Source: Bombus terrestris (lineage: Eukaryota; Arthropoda; Insecta; Hymenoptera; Apidae). Taken from it: 64,000 bases of DNA. How positions within the stretch are numbered: the first letter of the stretch is position 1; the number at the start of each line of letters is the position of its first letter. The stretch is from assembly GCF_910591885.1 (NCBI RefSeq), contig NC_063273.1:4898001-4962000 (forward strand). The letters run 5' to 3'. Below the pieces are notes generated by a model. That model had not been told where the DNA came from. It worked only from the letters and a program-made list of their open reading frames with translations, and searched no databases. Shown here one piece after another: positions 12,901 to 26,969 of this stretch. A program made the translations under genes and the position numbers.

Positions 12901-15900
12901 TAAATCCGCCAACCGACATCTCCAGAAATCTATGTTGCCTCTTTACGCTAAAGCTCAAACTGTCGAATATTTCCGACTATAATCAAAGTTTCCCGGGTAT
13001 CGACCTGCTATGCCCGCAATGAATTGTGCTGAATTACCACGCGGATACCTACTCGTCGTTTAAAAGGTATCGAGGTAACCAACAGATTCCTCGGATTCGT
13101 CCGATCGATACGTCTTTCGGTATCGTGTCGCGTCTTGCAATCTTTCGGAAGGTTCCTTAGCCGAAGAAGTGTAGCGGTCGGTGGTACACGGTTCATCCAT
13201 AACGATACAAGAAAGATCAATATTACGCTTTCATCGGGGCGGAATCGTTAAAAGTTTCCAGGAGGTACGATTAAGGAAATGGATGGTAGCCGGGTATCCT
13301 ATCAAGGTATAATATAACGTCGGATCTGTTGGAACGTCGAAGATGGAGATTAACGCGTTCGCTGATCGACCAAGGAAAGTAACGGGTAGAAAAAGGTTAG
13401 GGCGTTCGCATCAACTGGGAAATGGTAATTATCGAGGGAACCTCGCCACAGGAGTAAAGAAACAGCTGCCAAGTGTCGCACAAATTATCTGACCGTAAAT
13501 GGACGTGTACCGTTTCCCATAAGTGGATAGCCATGGTTGCCAAATTTCAGCGTTATTCATTTCATCAATTTCGTTCGCGCATTCGTTATTTGCGGATCTC
13601 GCGGCCAACCAAACGAAGGTTTCGTAGATTTAACCGTTGAAAACGTAACTGCGATTCAAAGGCAGCGCGCGAGCGCAGCACATGATTAGCCCGAATAAAG
13701 CGATAACGTATAGATTTCGCTCGGGTCGGACGCGACTCACCGAGTAAAGTTCTAATTTCCATTGTTTCTCGCGGCGGAACACCGCACAGGAAGTCGGACG
13801 AACGTGTACCATCTCGAAATGACTTCCACCGGTAGCGAATAATAGCTTTGCCAGGCGGTAGATTAAAACGCTCGCGGGTTTTGGCTGTCGTCTGCGCTCC
13901 GTCATCGTTTATGTAGCCGCTGCTGCTCCCTGTATGTACCGCTATCTTTGTATGCGCGCCGGGTTTGCGAGTGACCTCTCTCTTCGCAAAAGCGTAGCTT
14001 TCGAACAACGGCGAACCTTCGGCTACGCTTGTAATGAACCGTTAGTGTACACCAAATCCCTCTGCGTGCCACTCTCTTTTCTTTAATCCCCTCACTGACT
14101 CGCACAATGCCATGTGCTTTTTCTGTGAATGTAACAAATTTTTTTCCCGGAAACGCGCTCTCCTATCGTAAAACATCGTTTGGTCGATTAATCGTGAACG
14201 CTAGGTTCGCTACGCTGTAAATACCTTCGAGGATTATACTCTTTTGATATCGCGAGGTAAAAGCTAGCGTGTCAATGTTACTTACGTTTCGTTCTTCTCG
14301 ATCGACCAACGTTGCCGAGAATGGTACAGAATACGACGGCAAAGTTTCAGTTTTACGCACATTTTCTACCATTTCCGTATTACACATCTTCCCACTGTCT
14401 CGGCAAATTTGGATGTTTCAGCGGTTACAAACATCGACAGATCAAAGTCCGCGGTCGCCGTAAAGTTGGAAAGTACAAGCTCGCATACGAGATGCAATGG
14501 AGCGACCGGTTCAACTTTGCCAGGTAAAATATTATCGAGGTGGTAGGTTGCGAGACAGATGGACGTCTGTCGATTCGTGGTAAATAACGCGCGATTCGAA
14601 TAATTCGACGTAAAGTAAGTGCGGTTAACAATCGCGCGATCGAAGAGAATGAAAGAGAAGGAGGAAATTCGAAAACGAGATTACCGTATTTTCGTTTAAT
14701 TCTTCGAGTGTCGGACGATTCTCGTTTCTACTTATTACAGATCATCAGTGTGTGTTCGAGCAAATAAACTTCGTTAACATCGCTACGTACGTATAAACGG
14801 GTCGCTTGGAAAACTCAACCGACTATTTACTGGACTGGAAAACGGAGTTTATTTAAATATCGACAATATTCGTAATTGGTATAACGAGCCACGTGACGTG
14901 GTCGTAATTAAGCTGTAAAGCTTTGCCACGTCGATGGACACGCATTTCGCCGACACATTTTTCCGTCTCGTCATCGAGTCGTCAGGAGCGTGTAATTCGT
15001 GTAATGGATCTTGATGTTAAATACATTGCATTCCTACGCGAGTCTGTCCACGGCTACGTTAATACACTGAATTTCATTCCATCTCTAATAATTAGCACTT
15101 CTACGATCCTACGTAAATAACGATATCGCTTTCGAATTCTATCGATATTCCAATAACTGTATACGCTGTTTTAATCTCAAATGTTCGTCGTAGTTGTTCT
15201 TCGACCGCTTTTTAATTCTATTGTTGAAAAATAAAGATCGACGACAGGCCGTGTCGCGACAATTCGGACGGAAATCTATAACCGATGAGAGACGTTTCCC
15301 ACATGCTGGATAAGCGGGCCGAAGAAGCTCGAAGGCTAGCGTTTAGTCGTCGTGAGATTCCATTTGCTGAGAAACGGAATATCGGGCAAATTAATCCTTC
15401 GTATTAAATTTCTGTTTAATTAGTTCGTGCATCAAGCTCGTCTACGGAGCAGTAACTTAGTCCTGATGCTTAGAACGGCGTTTCAACTCCCCTGACATAA
15501 CTCTCATCGTGTTCCCGGTTACGATCTTGGTTCCACGATCCTCCCACGTTCGTTCTGGAATCGCGGACATTTTAACGAGGCTTTTCATCTACCTGTCACT
15601 GGCAAAGCCGGTTGAGGCCTTCGCTACCCTTTTCCGAAAACCGACCACCTATGTTGCTCGTCGGGAACTCGCCGCTTTGTAATTACGATCCACCATTTTC
15701 GCGTTCGAGGGAGCGAGACGCGCGATTGCCTCGCTGAAAGACCGTCCAGCCAGAGGACCTCGGTAGAACGCTAATTATCATCGGTTCGACGATTCATTTC
15801 AATGGAGTTCATTAGCAGCTGTTGGACGCCGATATCCGGTCGCGATCTACCGCTATCGGGGTACGGAAAAACCGGCTGAAAGATACCGCGCCGAAGACCG

Positions 15901-17303
15901 GTGCGTGATTATGTAAGTGGAATTTTCTCTGAAAAAATATTTATGCAAAAATTCATGCTCGTCCTATTCTCTTCGAGATTCGGCGTAACACGCCGCGTGA
16001 GCGTTAGAATAAACAACGATTCTAATTTTGCCCATCAATTTCTTCGTCCCCTCCTCTCGTCTGTCTTCTCTAAAAACATTTGTCACCGAAATGGGACAGC
16101 GGCGGAAACGTTTGCTGGCGAAGAAAAAACAACATCTAGATAGTCTCCCCTTCGTCCGACAACTTTGATGAAATTCGTCTTGTCGCGCTTCTTACCTGTC
16201 ACTTTGATCCCCCTTTGCCATGATAAGCTCGTACGTTTAAATAGAAGTGCGCGTGGCAAGCCCTCTCCGCGACTAAATCCACCGCTGTGAGTATCGCTAG
16301 TTTTGTTGTACGTAACATCGCGATACATATGTATGCGTTAAAAAATAAAAACGAAAAAAAAGAGAGAAAGGAAGAAAAGTAGCCAGCGCTGCCATACCGA
16401 GCCGCGTCGTTTCATAACTTACAATAATAAATTACGACCAATAGGAACACGTTGATTAACGTAGATGCGCATAACCCGATACGCTGTGGTGCACCGAACG
16501 TAGAACACAACTGCGCGAAATTACATTTTTATTTGTTCCGTATCGATTACTCTGGTATCTGCATATTAAACATTTACCCAATATCGACGTAATATTGTGC
16601 TCCCGATAATTTAATATTGCCATTTTATTAACGGCGAGTCAATATCGGGTTGCACTTGATTTTACAATATCGAACGATTCGTGTCAACTTTCCGACCTAG
16701 AAATACCGCCGCTAATGTTCCACCTTTCCGTTTTCTTTTTCTTCTTCCATTTTTTTTTTGATATCAAAGCCTTATCGCCATCAACGATAAATTAAAAAGT
16801 TATTCTTGCTTAGTCAACTCGCCGATAATAAATATTATCGTGACGGTCGATCTTGTCCGTATCCATCCTTTTTATTTAATCATTCATTTCGTTCGACGAA
16901 TAATCAAATAACAGCACGGGTTCGTAATGATTTTTAAAACCTGTCAGACCAGACTCCTGTCGAATAATTACAATTTATCGATTGCGCAATTTGTTTCGCG
17001 ATCGGTCACCCGGTATATCGATTTACCGAGTAGTGCGGTTGTTTTTGGCAACGATGGCTTAATGCCAAAAAACTGATCGCGTTGAGCGCGTCGATGTCGT
17101 AAAAACAGGTTCGCGTAATTCGATCTCGTGCCAATAAAATAATCCACGCGATCAAGAATTCGAGAAAATTCTGGAAAATTTTCTACAAAATTGCCAATCT
17201 CCAATCGAGTAACTAACTCCGATAGTTCTAATAAAGGTTTCGTACTTGAGGCGTGGTGTACTCGGTAACGTGCTCAAGGAGCAAGTAGAACACGGTCGTT
17301 TCG
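6991..17303. other. long stretch without a recognised gene
   Basis: About 10 kb of CpG-rich sequence. Open frames reach 155 codons (8007-8474) but their translations are Arg/Ser/Phe-rich and featureless, and they overlap equally long frames in other phases. Scattered homeodomain-type TAAT cores and TATCGATA boxes (for example near 11562) occur, but they are expected by chance at this length. No tRNA-like A/B box pair or microRNA hairpin was recognised. Confidence 0.45.
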
Positions 17304-17442
17304 GTCAGACACTGGCGCTACCATTCTATCGATACACCGAGACGCGTAGCTAAGTGGTTGGTTGTCAAACTTTGAACGTAGCCCGTGATCAAAACAAACG
17401 AAAGCTCTAAAATTCGAGTGTTGGCTGGCCGCGGATAAGGTA
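17304..17442 (+). promoter_or_regulatory. promoter-like motif cluster with downstream splice donor
   Basis: A GGTCAGACACTG string (17302-17313) resembling the insect Motif 1 core-promoter element with an insertion is followed by GGCGCTACC and a perfect TATCGATA (DRE-type) box at 17327-17334. About 110 bases downstream, AAG followed by GTAAAA could serve as a weak 5' splice site at the end of a non-coding first exon. The arrangement recalls TATA-less insect promoters. Each element is short and could be chance, and no coding exon was found downstream. Confidence 0.15.
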
Positions 17443-18308
17443 AAACCTTTTCGCTTGGTTGTTGGTGCGAGGCAACGTTCGGAACGGAGAAAACGTAGCG
17501 ACGACGAAAGAGAAAAAGGAGGATCGTTAAAAGAACACCAAACTCAGCTACGATTTAACTGTTTCTGCCGGAGCAACGGGACATTAAGTGGTGGTGAACG
17601 GTGAATACCGGCCGAGGTAGACGCGACCAGAGGTAAAACGCGCGCGAAAATATTACTCCCCTTCCAGTCGCGGCTGCCGCGCCAGAAAAATTAATGACCC
17701 GCGCTTTATTACGCAGATGTGTTTTCTCCATAAATTACGATTTCAATAAAAGTAGCAGGCGTGTCGAATCGAGTATACGATCGCTAATGGCTATTACGGT
17801 TTTGGATTATTATTGCCGAGTGTACGCGTGACGAGATCATCACTGGAAATCCGACGGTCTTTATATCTTGTCTCGATGATATCTGCGCGTCTTCGAGATG
17901 GTTAGGGGCAAAACGTATCCAGGAATCCGTTCGAGTCGACACGCTTCGTCTCGGTAAATGATTTGCGAGGCAAGGATTCATGCGCCAGGAGAAAGATACG
18001 GGGGAATATTTTCAAGCGAACAGATCGTTATCGGCAGAACAACGGAGCTATAAACGTCCCAAACACCGTAATTTACTACGATATTCCGTGTTCCGTAGCA
18101 GTACGCGGTAACCAAGACCTCTATGAACACCACGAGCTGCAGAGAAAGCGTGAAACTAAATAAACATCGAGGCAGTATTTTACTACGCCAACTTTTTATC
18201 CACGTTCCCGGTTCTCTTCTCTTTTTCGTCAACTTCTTTTCCTTCGAAGCGTCCTCCGTTTTCTTCGCCTCGTCGCCTTTATGTCCGGACCAAAAGAGAT
18301 TCACGTTG
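17443..18308. other. no gene recognised
   Basis: Background sequence. It includes a TAAT/ATTA-rich patch at about 17690-17830 that could be regulatory, but nothing in it identifies a function. Confidence 0.45.
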
Positions 18309-18338
18309 TCTCTCTTTCTCTCTCTCTCTCTCCCTCTT
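18309..18338. repeat. (TC)n microsatellite, interrupted
   Basis: A thirty-base pyrimidine tract, mostly TC dinucleotides with single interruptions. Confidence 0.85.
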
Positions 18339-19338
18339 ATCTCGAAGCAAAGCGAATCGCGTGCATCCTGAACAACTACCGACGGAAGATGTTAATTTTA
18401 AACGAAAAAAAAAAACACCCAACACGAGAAAGACAACGTTCACTACGATCTTATTATCTCGTTCAAATAGCCCGAGTAAACTGGACATCTCTAAGAAGCC
18501 AGTAGTAATGGCGATGCTGTGTTCTGTCAGAGATAAAGATTCCTCTCTCGCTTTATTCTGCCGTCTTTCTCAATCCGACTTGCGAGTAGCGTAATCGCGG
18601 AGATGGGAGTAACGAGGTTCTTGAATGAAATTCAAGAGGGGGGAGGCGTTTTAATAAAATTAGTTAGCAAGTTTAGCCAATAAGGTGGCGATGAACGATG
18701 CGGTTGCCTATAGGTCGTGTTTGCGCTGCGCCGATGGTGATAATATTGCGGGAACGGAGGCTGGTGTTACTTGACGCGAAAATACGGGGCTACTCGAGCT
18801 GGCAAGTTTCCTGATTAAACCTGTTAATTTGTAATTAAACGGAAGCCGCGCCAGACGGAGTAACCCTTGGATTCGTACAATAGACGACACGCGATCTATT
18901 CTCTAACTTTCCACTAAGATAATATGTGCGAAAGAATAAGTCCGCTATCCAATCTTCTTCCGTTTTCCAATCGAATATTTCTTCGGAGAAAATACAGAAT
19001 CGCCCGAGGACTCGTTGCCGCGAAGAGCGAGGATCTGGCGCGGTGGCGAGCGATCGTAGTCTCGTTCACCACCGGTTTCTGTGTTGTTTCGCTCCTATTT
19101 CGTCGCCTTTGATAAAATGGTATTTGTGCGCGAAACGCGTGATTGTAACGCGATAATATTTTCCCGTCATGGGACGAATACTCGGTGCAAACACCGGTAT
19201 TTGCGTAACCACCGTTATTCCCGTGTTGACGGTCGACGAATGTATTTTTTCTTTTTCCTTCGCTCTTTCGTTTTCTCCGTTTTTTCCCCTCTCATTTTGA
19301 AAAGCAAATGTTAAACGAGAAAACAGTTTCCTTTGAAT
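18339..19338. other. no gene recognised
   Basis: Background sequence with short random frames and no supported feature. Confidence 0.45.
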
Positions 19339-19384
<46 letters not shown>

Positions 19385-19418
19385 ATGTATATATTATCCA
19401 TATATATAAATATATAGG
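19339..19418. repeat. compound (CA)n(TA)n(TATG)n microsatellite
   Basis: Twelve bases of AC repeat run into about twenty-two bases of AT repeat, then GTAT units and further TA-rich sequence. Tyr/Ile/His-rich frames across it are translations of the repeat. Confidence 0.9.
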
Positions 19419-22400
19419 AACGTTATTTATACATGTACACAAGAACGTACGGCGGATCTAGCGGATCAATAGCGAATCGGAAGGGAGAAAGAGAAAAGGA
19501 AAGAGCGAGACGTTCTTCACGAGAGTACGTTTTTCACGAGTTCGGTGAACGTAATCTATAATGAGAAAATGTCAGGTAGCATAACGAGAAAACGTCGGGG
19601 CTGTGTAATCAGAAAACGGTTTTCAATGGTCGTGTTGGCACCGCCTGTAAACGGGAGAAGGACGTTTACTGGTCCGGCACGTATTGGAATTCCGGATTCA
19701 AGATTGAAAAGCGACGCGCGAGAAGATTCTTGAGAAACGACGCGACGTTGTCCCGAAGCAGTTCCATCCCATGTTAAATTATCGATGCGAGCAGCGTTCG
19801 TGGAGATGCTTAAAAGAAATAGATGCGTTTGTAAACCGGCGACGACAACAATCACGTTCCAGATTGTTCGAGTTCCGATGAAAAAGGTTTTGCTGTTGGC
19901 CAGGAAAACCGAAGAGTACGATTAGACAATTTAAAGACGAGAATAGCGTCCTAGCTTCCGGTTCGAACTGCCTGTTCGATCGAGCGCAATCGCTCGAAAC
20001 AAAGATAAATTAACGTAAATACGTCTGCTTCTTTTGGTTTTTTCTTTGCTGCTCTCCTTTTTCATGGAGAAGTTGCCAACGTTACCCGAACGATATTTCT
20101 TCCAGAAGCGTCATATTCTTAGGCTTTGTTTCTCCAAGAAGAAGCTGGCAAACAAGCGGTGGGTGAACGATACATCACGGAGCCAGATTTAAAGCCGGAC
20201 GCGAGATTCGGTCGCTGGCACGGACACGTGAAATACGAATGCGATAGGAAAAATGTATAAAGTAGCGGAGGAAAGGGAGAGGAAAAGAAGGGATGGCTGG
20301 TACGTAGGAAACGTGCTACGTGTGCAAAACAGGAATCCGAAGGGGCAGGGCCCGAAAACGACTGCCGTCATGACAAAACGGGATCGTTCGGGTTTCTTTC
20401 ACGACGATCTAGGAAACAGGGAGGCGATCCTTCAAAAGCGAAGAAGGTATTCTATCGAACCTCCGGTAACGTTTCCTACAAAATCCAGGCACATTGATTA
20501 CGTCGGCCAACGGAATTTTGAATAACCGCACGATGCAAGGGACGTAAACCATTTTCGAAGAATTTGCATACGAAAAGTCGAATAGCCGGTAAAAACAGAG
20601 TCATCCAGCCGATTAATATATTGAAAATTATATAGAAGAAACTTCTATTGAAAGGCGTCATCGCGGAAACAATCGCTCGAGCGATGCAGTCACTTTGTAT
20701 TCTAAACAGGAAATTCAAAGGTGAGAGAATATCGAGGAAAATCGATAATCGTTTCTGGCTGACCGTAGTCCATTTAGATTTAACCTTTACCTCGCAGCGG
20801 GTTGCCGGCGTTTCGCACGCGATTATTTTTTTTGCCCTGAAAACGTCGAACGTCTCGCAACGAACGGGAAACTCTCGACGCGGAATAATTCACCGAAATT
20901 GCTCTCCACCGGAATGTTTCTCGTTTTCCTATATTCCTCGGAGCTCGTTAACGAGCCACGATCGTCCGTTAAATCGATGCTTCTTTAAAATTTTGCGACA
21001 AATAGAAACTCTTTGAACGATATCGCACTTTAAATACGTCCGCGATTCAATCTGAAAAACAGTGGTGCGAGGCACAGCACGAGACTGCGTTGAAACGATC
21101 TGGTAATTGCCGCATTATGTAGTTTCCACTGCTCAAGATTACAAGGCACGCGAGCTTTAAGCTCGGTAATAATGTTGGCGTTCAGAGCTGGACTAAAGGC
21201 ACGTGCGAGTTAAATGGTGGCACGGGACCCCAAATTATACGGACGTGGCACTGTAGTCTTAAATTTCGGTCAAGCGAAACCACACCAAATTTTACGTTTC
21301 TTCGTTTCAGCTACTTTGCTTGTTCGACGCATCGAACAGAACGTAGATAATTCCACCAACTGATTCGGACAAATATTGTCAGGGGAAGAACGGAAGTGGC
21401 ATATCGGCAACTGGAATGCGAATTCGAAGCTTCCCATTCGGCATACGTCGAACGAATAAGTGCAAAGAAGGAAGAATTCAGAAGCCTTACGTCGGGAAAG
21501 ACTACAGAGGGAAGTAAATTCGGGGGACAGAGGCGAGAAATCCGCTCGGTGGAGAGCGACGCGTGTACGAGCTGAGCTCGGCGAGCTTCTAAAATATTTG
21601 AGTCGCCGGTTGTTGAACGTGTACACGCACACATATACAGAGAATCGGGACAAAAGAGGGGTGAGGACTAGGAGGCAAAAGTACTCGGAGTGCTCTCACG
21701 TGAGACAACAAGGTTGACGGAACGCGCGTGCATTTACGTGCAGAGTTGCTCCAGCGAACACGAGTACGACAGAGACACGAGGATACAGAGGAGAAAGAAG
21801 GGTTTCACGCGGTGGGAGAGATTAACGAGTACAAGGGATAATTGCCGGGACACGCAAAACGTCGAGCCACTCGACTCGATCTTCAGAACGTGGAAAGAGA
21901 AAGAAAGGAAGCAGGGTGAAACAAGGCGAGAGTGAAGAGGGGTGAAAGAGTTGGAGATGGTAGGCCGTGGCTATGCAACAGACAGGGAAGCTCTACGGAA
22001 GAAGCGGAACCTGGTAGGGGAATAGAAAGGTCGTTACGCTGTGGAGAAGCGGTGACAATGCCTCGACTTTAAATCTAGACGAAGAGAAATACTTGGAGGG
22101 AGAAGCAGAAACACCGGTTGAGAGAAGATGAGGGAGGAGAGGGTAGGAAAACGCGGAGGAGGGTAAGATCGACGAGAGGAAACCGAGGGTAAAGAAAACT
22201 CGGGCCGTATATTCGTCTATCTATCCGTACGTTCGCCATCACCGTCGTCTGTGTTTTGTAAAATTCAAGGAGTTGCTCGCAAGGGGATGACACGACTATC
22301 GAGGATGGGAAATGAAAAAAGAAGACAGAGGTTCTTTGGCCGGTTGGATACACAGCAAAAGATCTTTATATTTTAAGTGTCGCTTTAAATTCTACGTTAA

Positions 22401-22934
22401 TTACACGAACACCGGTTTGCCGAGCGATCTTCTTTCTTCTCTGCTAAAAATTTTGTCAAAAACGTCACGATACTCGAATTGAGAAAGGTATGAACCATCA
22501 GAGCGATAAACTTGTCACGAATCCCGTAACGGCGAGCCTCAACTTGTAGTTTCTGTGTTTCAATTTGCCCTGTTACATGCACGTAACGCCTATGGCGGTA
22601 GCTGACTCAACTGGCGTAAGCACGGTATGGCTAAACTAGCTCTGAAAACGGATTGCCATCCAGGAGAATTCCTCGTGCAAGCGATGAAGGAAAGCATTAC
22701 AAACATCCTATCCTCCGTGTTACCAGCTCGATAATCCTCCAACTAGTGGCCTCGATCGCCAACTACACAACTTAGGCGAGTTCTCGTGACCTTCGACTAA
22801 CCCGCACCGATGACACGACTTTGATAATAATTACTCGATGATTCTCGTACTTAGCAACTTGGGTACGCGTGCCACGATCTTCTATCCACAGAATTTACAA
22901 CTTTGTTATTCGTCGAGTAATCGGATATTCGGAT
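19419..22934. other. no gene recognised
   Basis: Background DNA with a purine-rich zone at about 21880-22190. The part at 22560-22830 is CpG-poorer than its surroundings and contains a 35-codon frame at 22627-22734 that is discussed as a finding. No splice-bounded exon was recognised. Confidence 0.45.
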
Positions 22935-22955
22935 ATTCGTACGGTTCGTACGAAT
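22935..22955. repeat. perfect 8-bp inverted repeat
   Basis: ATTCGTAC (22935-22942) is followed after five bases by its exact complement GTACGAAT (22948-22955). It is preceded by a duplicated CGGATATT unit. It is short enough to be chance. Confidence 0.6.
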
Positions 22956-25900
22956 CGACAAGGAAGAATTAGAATTAGAGGGAGAAAGGAAGAATTAGAG
23001 AGCAGACCGATGGCCAATCACTGTTCCAGCGAGTTTAACTATTCGCTTTAGGACAGTACGTTGTAGCGAGAGGAGACGGGGGCAATACGTGTAAACATCG
23101 GTCTGAATACCAGAGTCGGCCGGTAAATAGATACGAAGCTCTAACACAGAGAGATGGCGTGTGGCACAAGCGCATTTGCTCGTAGGAGATATACATAAAC
23201 GGGAATGGCGAACCCTCGCGTCCTCGAGCGTTTCGATAAGTGTATCGTGGGATGCGCGTGCGAACAAACGGTCCACGCGTGCATAAGTAGACACGCGCCT
23301 ATATGGATATGGCGCACACATCGTCGGTTGGCCGGTATATGCGTGGCCACGTTTCGCTTAGGGAGAATAGCGATCGTGGTCCTCGAGCGGTAAATCAGGG
23401 ATTTCGGATGGTACGTGCACGTCCTGGAACGTGGCCGATCGCTGCTCGTGTCTCCGAACCAATCCCTATTACGATTTTCGTTCGATCCGAATACGCGTGT
23501 TCGTTTGTAAGACGTATCGATATCGCCTATCGTCGAAACGTTAATCAGCTTGTACGTTCGCAAACGCGTTCTTTTCTTGCTTGATCCTAAGATTTCTTTC
23601 GAATAATCGCTTTAAAAAAAAAGAAAAAGGAAAGGAAGAAGAGAAAGAAGGCGTGCGAAAAGAAGGGACGTGGTGAATTCGAAGAGAGACGAGAACGCTT
23701 GTAGAACGCAATTAAAAATGCAAAGGTCGCTTAATTCTAGGCACACCGGGAATTGCGGTATTATTCTCAGGAGTGGGCGAGTGGCTGTTTCTCTTTTGCC
23801 AACTTTCCGTAAATAAACTCGCATGGAGAAATAGGTAAACTTCGGAGGTAGGACGAAAAACAACTCCTCCCTCCGGAAATGAGTCACGGGACCGGAGGAG
23901 CGAGACCCTTTACTCGAGATGCGTGAAATTCGTAGTAAGGTTTTGTGGCTTCACTCCCCACAACTCGAGGGACGATGAAGTTAAACGGAAGTGGAAGCGG
24001 CGTATAAACGAACGAAATCAAATCTAGGTCAGGCTTTCGGTGTCTCACCTGCACCGTGCCGCCTCTGAGATGGCACATGTACGTGAAAAGAGGTTGGTCG
24101 CGAAACGATTTCATCGTAATTACTCGAGAAAAGCGATGGAAGTTCGTTGTTCGACGAAGCGTACGCGAAAACAATTAACGCGATCCATGTTAATTTGCAA
24201 CCTCGACTCGGTATCTTCCAACGAAACCTTTAATTGGACGCGGCAAATAAATAAGAAGGTCGGTCGCGGGTTGGTTACTTTTCAGGGAAAGAGCCCAGAG
24301 GGAATCGAGAGCAACGCGAATCTGGCCGTTTCAATTTCAACGAGTTCGCCTGAACAAATATTCTTAGATAAAGAGAGCTCCGAGCTGTCTGCACGAACGA
24401 GCCTGAATGCCTAATGGCGCCGGAGTATCCGAGTAACTATCTGCCTTCCCCTTTGCGAGGCTGGCTGCGTGTAAGCTTATACATCGAATCGCGGACTGGG
24501 ATCTGCGCGACACCGAAATCCAATATCGAACCGCTTTCTGTCCGCCACCAACCGTTGAAATAACACAGATTGTCACCCGCTTAACCTCGTTCGTCTTTTT
24601 CTAATACGACCTCTGCTTTTAGCTATTCGTCTTTTTTTTATATACACGTTTCTATCGTCGTTTTTATTCAGATACGTCGAAATAATTAGCAGAAATGAAT
24701 TTTATACCGAAAGAACGTACGTCCTACGAAATAGAGTCAGCGACGACAAGTAACATCGAATATAAATAATCGAAAGAATATCGCGCCGTAAGATGGATCA
24801 AAGTGATTTCGATTCGAGAGTCAATGATTTTCGACGTAGAGCGACGTCTGCATCGTAGACGCGCTTTCGGATTTTTCTCAAGATTTCCGTCGTCGTGAAA
24901 ACCGACGAGGTTACGATTGAGAGATACGGCTACACTTTTGAAAGTTGGATGGAAAATAATTTCAGGAAGACAGGGACTCAAAGCTGAACACGCTGTCGTC
25001 GAAAAATAAAGTGGCGAGAGCGTGAAGCCAGGTAGCTTCGTTCGGTTCGCCTCGGTTTCAAGAAAATCAAATTTTCCCAGCAATGTGCGAAATCGATAAA
25101 CGAATTCTACGACGAGTTTAACACGAAACTGGGTCGATCGTGTCTACAGTCCCATGACGCTTTCCGACTCCTATTAATTCAATATTTAATCGACGGGTCT
25201 TGGATATTTAAATTCGACGTTGTTTAATTATTTCGCGTCCTGGTCCACTGTCATCTCATTGTCATCGCGCGTCTATCGTTCGATCAGCGAGTTTTCCGTC
25301 ACGGATTCTCTCCTGCTTTAGCCTAACGAACGCCACCTGCGGGAAATTCCTCCATCCATTTCTAGGGAGAATTTAGTCGAGAAAGTGGAGAGAATTTCGT
25401 CGGATGGCATTCGCGGTATGAGTTTCACGAAATTTTCAACTGTATATGAAAATTTCGCTGGTAACGGACAACGAGAGAAATGAAATAAGAATGGGATGGG
25501 GATGAAGCGATGGATGAGAAGGAAAGGGCGAAAACGAAAAAAAAAGAGACGGAGAATGGAACATCGAGCGGGATCTGCGAAAGATTTAGCTAGTGGGTAC
25601 ACGTGTAATAAATTGGAATCGTATTCGCATGAAATTATGACGGACGGTTTGTAAAAAATGTTTAGCTGTTCTATAAAATCCGTAAAATTTGCCAACGTTT
25701 TAATAAATTTCCTGTATTACATTCGAGGCGAAAAGTTACGGGTGCATTCATCGATTATGGAAACTTCATCTGTATATTCACGGGATGGTAAGACTAGACT
25801 CGCATATAAAATAGGTGATTTATCTTTAGCTCGGTTTTCTAACGAGTTGCACGATCTCGTCTTAAGGTAGACGTTGGATGGTGAAACTTTGAGCAAACTT

Positions 25901-26969
25901 GGGGTATTTATTTATCGATTATTTTCTCTTCTACCGGGTATACGCGTAATTCCATTATATTATTTCAACGTGGAAGATTTCTTTTGCGATTTACTGGGAG
26001 ATGGAACTCCGTGTTCCTCTTGTCTCCTTCCAAGAGAACGATAATTCATCGAATCATTGTTTCACGCTGGCGAAAGATAAATATTTTCCATCGGTCGAGC
26101 CTGTCCGTTCGATGGTCAGGCATTTCGTAATAAAGTCGGAACAGTAGCCGGTAGATTCTTCGGCTATTGTGAGGAACGTCTTTGCGGAATTCATGTCCTT
26201 TTGAAACTCTCTCAAAGAAGCCACGTTGGATGCCTTTCACGAACAAGGCGTATTAATTTTGTCGCGACTCGGGAGTCATAGTCGGAGACTCGCAGTTCGA
26301 GAAAAGGGAACGAGATCACTGGCGGGATTATTATTTGCGAAAGAAAGGAACCTTTCCTAACGTCGCTCTTTCATCGGAGGGTAATTTTTATCCTTCTGAA
26401 ACGGTATACCTCCCGAAACGAGGCTATCTTCGACACTATCCGAAAAACTATTCACCGTTGCGAACAAAGGAATTTTCTACGATCGTCGTTCTATACGATT
26501 CCGCTATAACTATACGTGTATATAATAGTCACGGTAACAATTGCCCTTTCTATCAATTATACCGAGATTTCTTAGAGTTAATATCGGACAAAGCAGGGCA
26601 AATAATCGAACGATTTCGGCGAATAACAAATACGAACTTTGGGAAAATTCCGTGGGATAACGAGATCGAAAGAACATAGGCGGATGAAGAATCTTAAATT
26701 TCGGAGACGGCAAAGACGGCTGACGGTTCCCTGACTTTTTCTAATCGCATTGAAACGCCGCTCGATCGCACTTAATCCGCGATTAAACTCCGCTTCAGGC
26801 GCCATTAAGCCGGAACCAAAGGACACCGGAATCCGGTATTGGGATATCCGTGAGATAGACGCGCGATCGATTCTCCGTTTAAGCCGGGCCTTGACTCTTC
26901 GACCATTCACCGATCGTCCTCGATGCGAGTGGTGCTGTGGCGTTCCGGTGCTTCGATGCTTCTACGCTC
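22956..26969. other. no gene recognised
   Basis: Short GAATTAGAG duplications lie at about 22960-23000. The rest is CpG-rich background with random frames. Confidence 0.45.

Noticed and set aside
14278..14387. Minus-strand frame ending at a GTAAGT
   Set aside because: The 34-residue peptide has no recognisable family or signal peptide, and an isolated donor hexamer is expected by chance in 64 kb.
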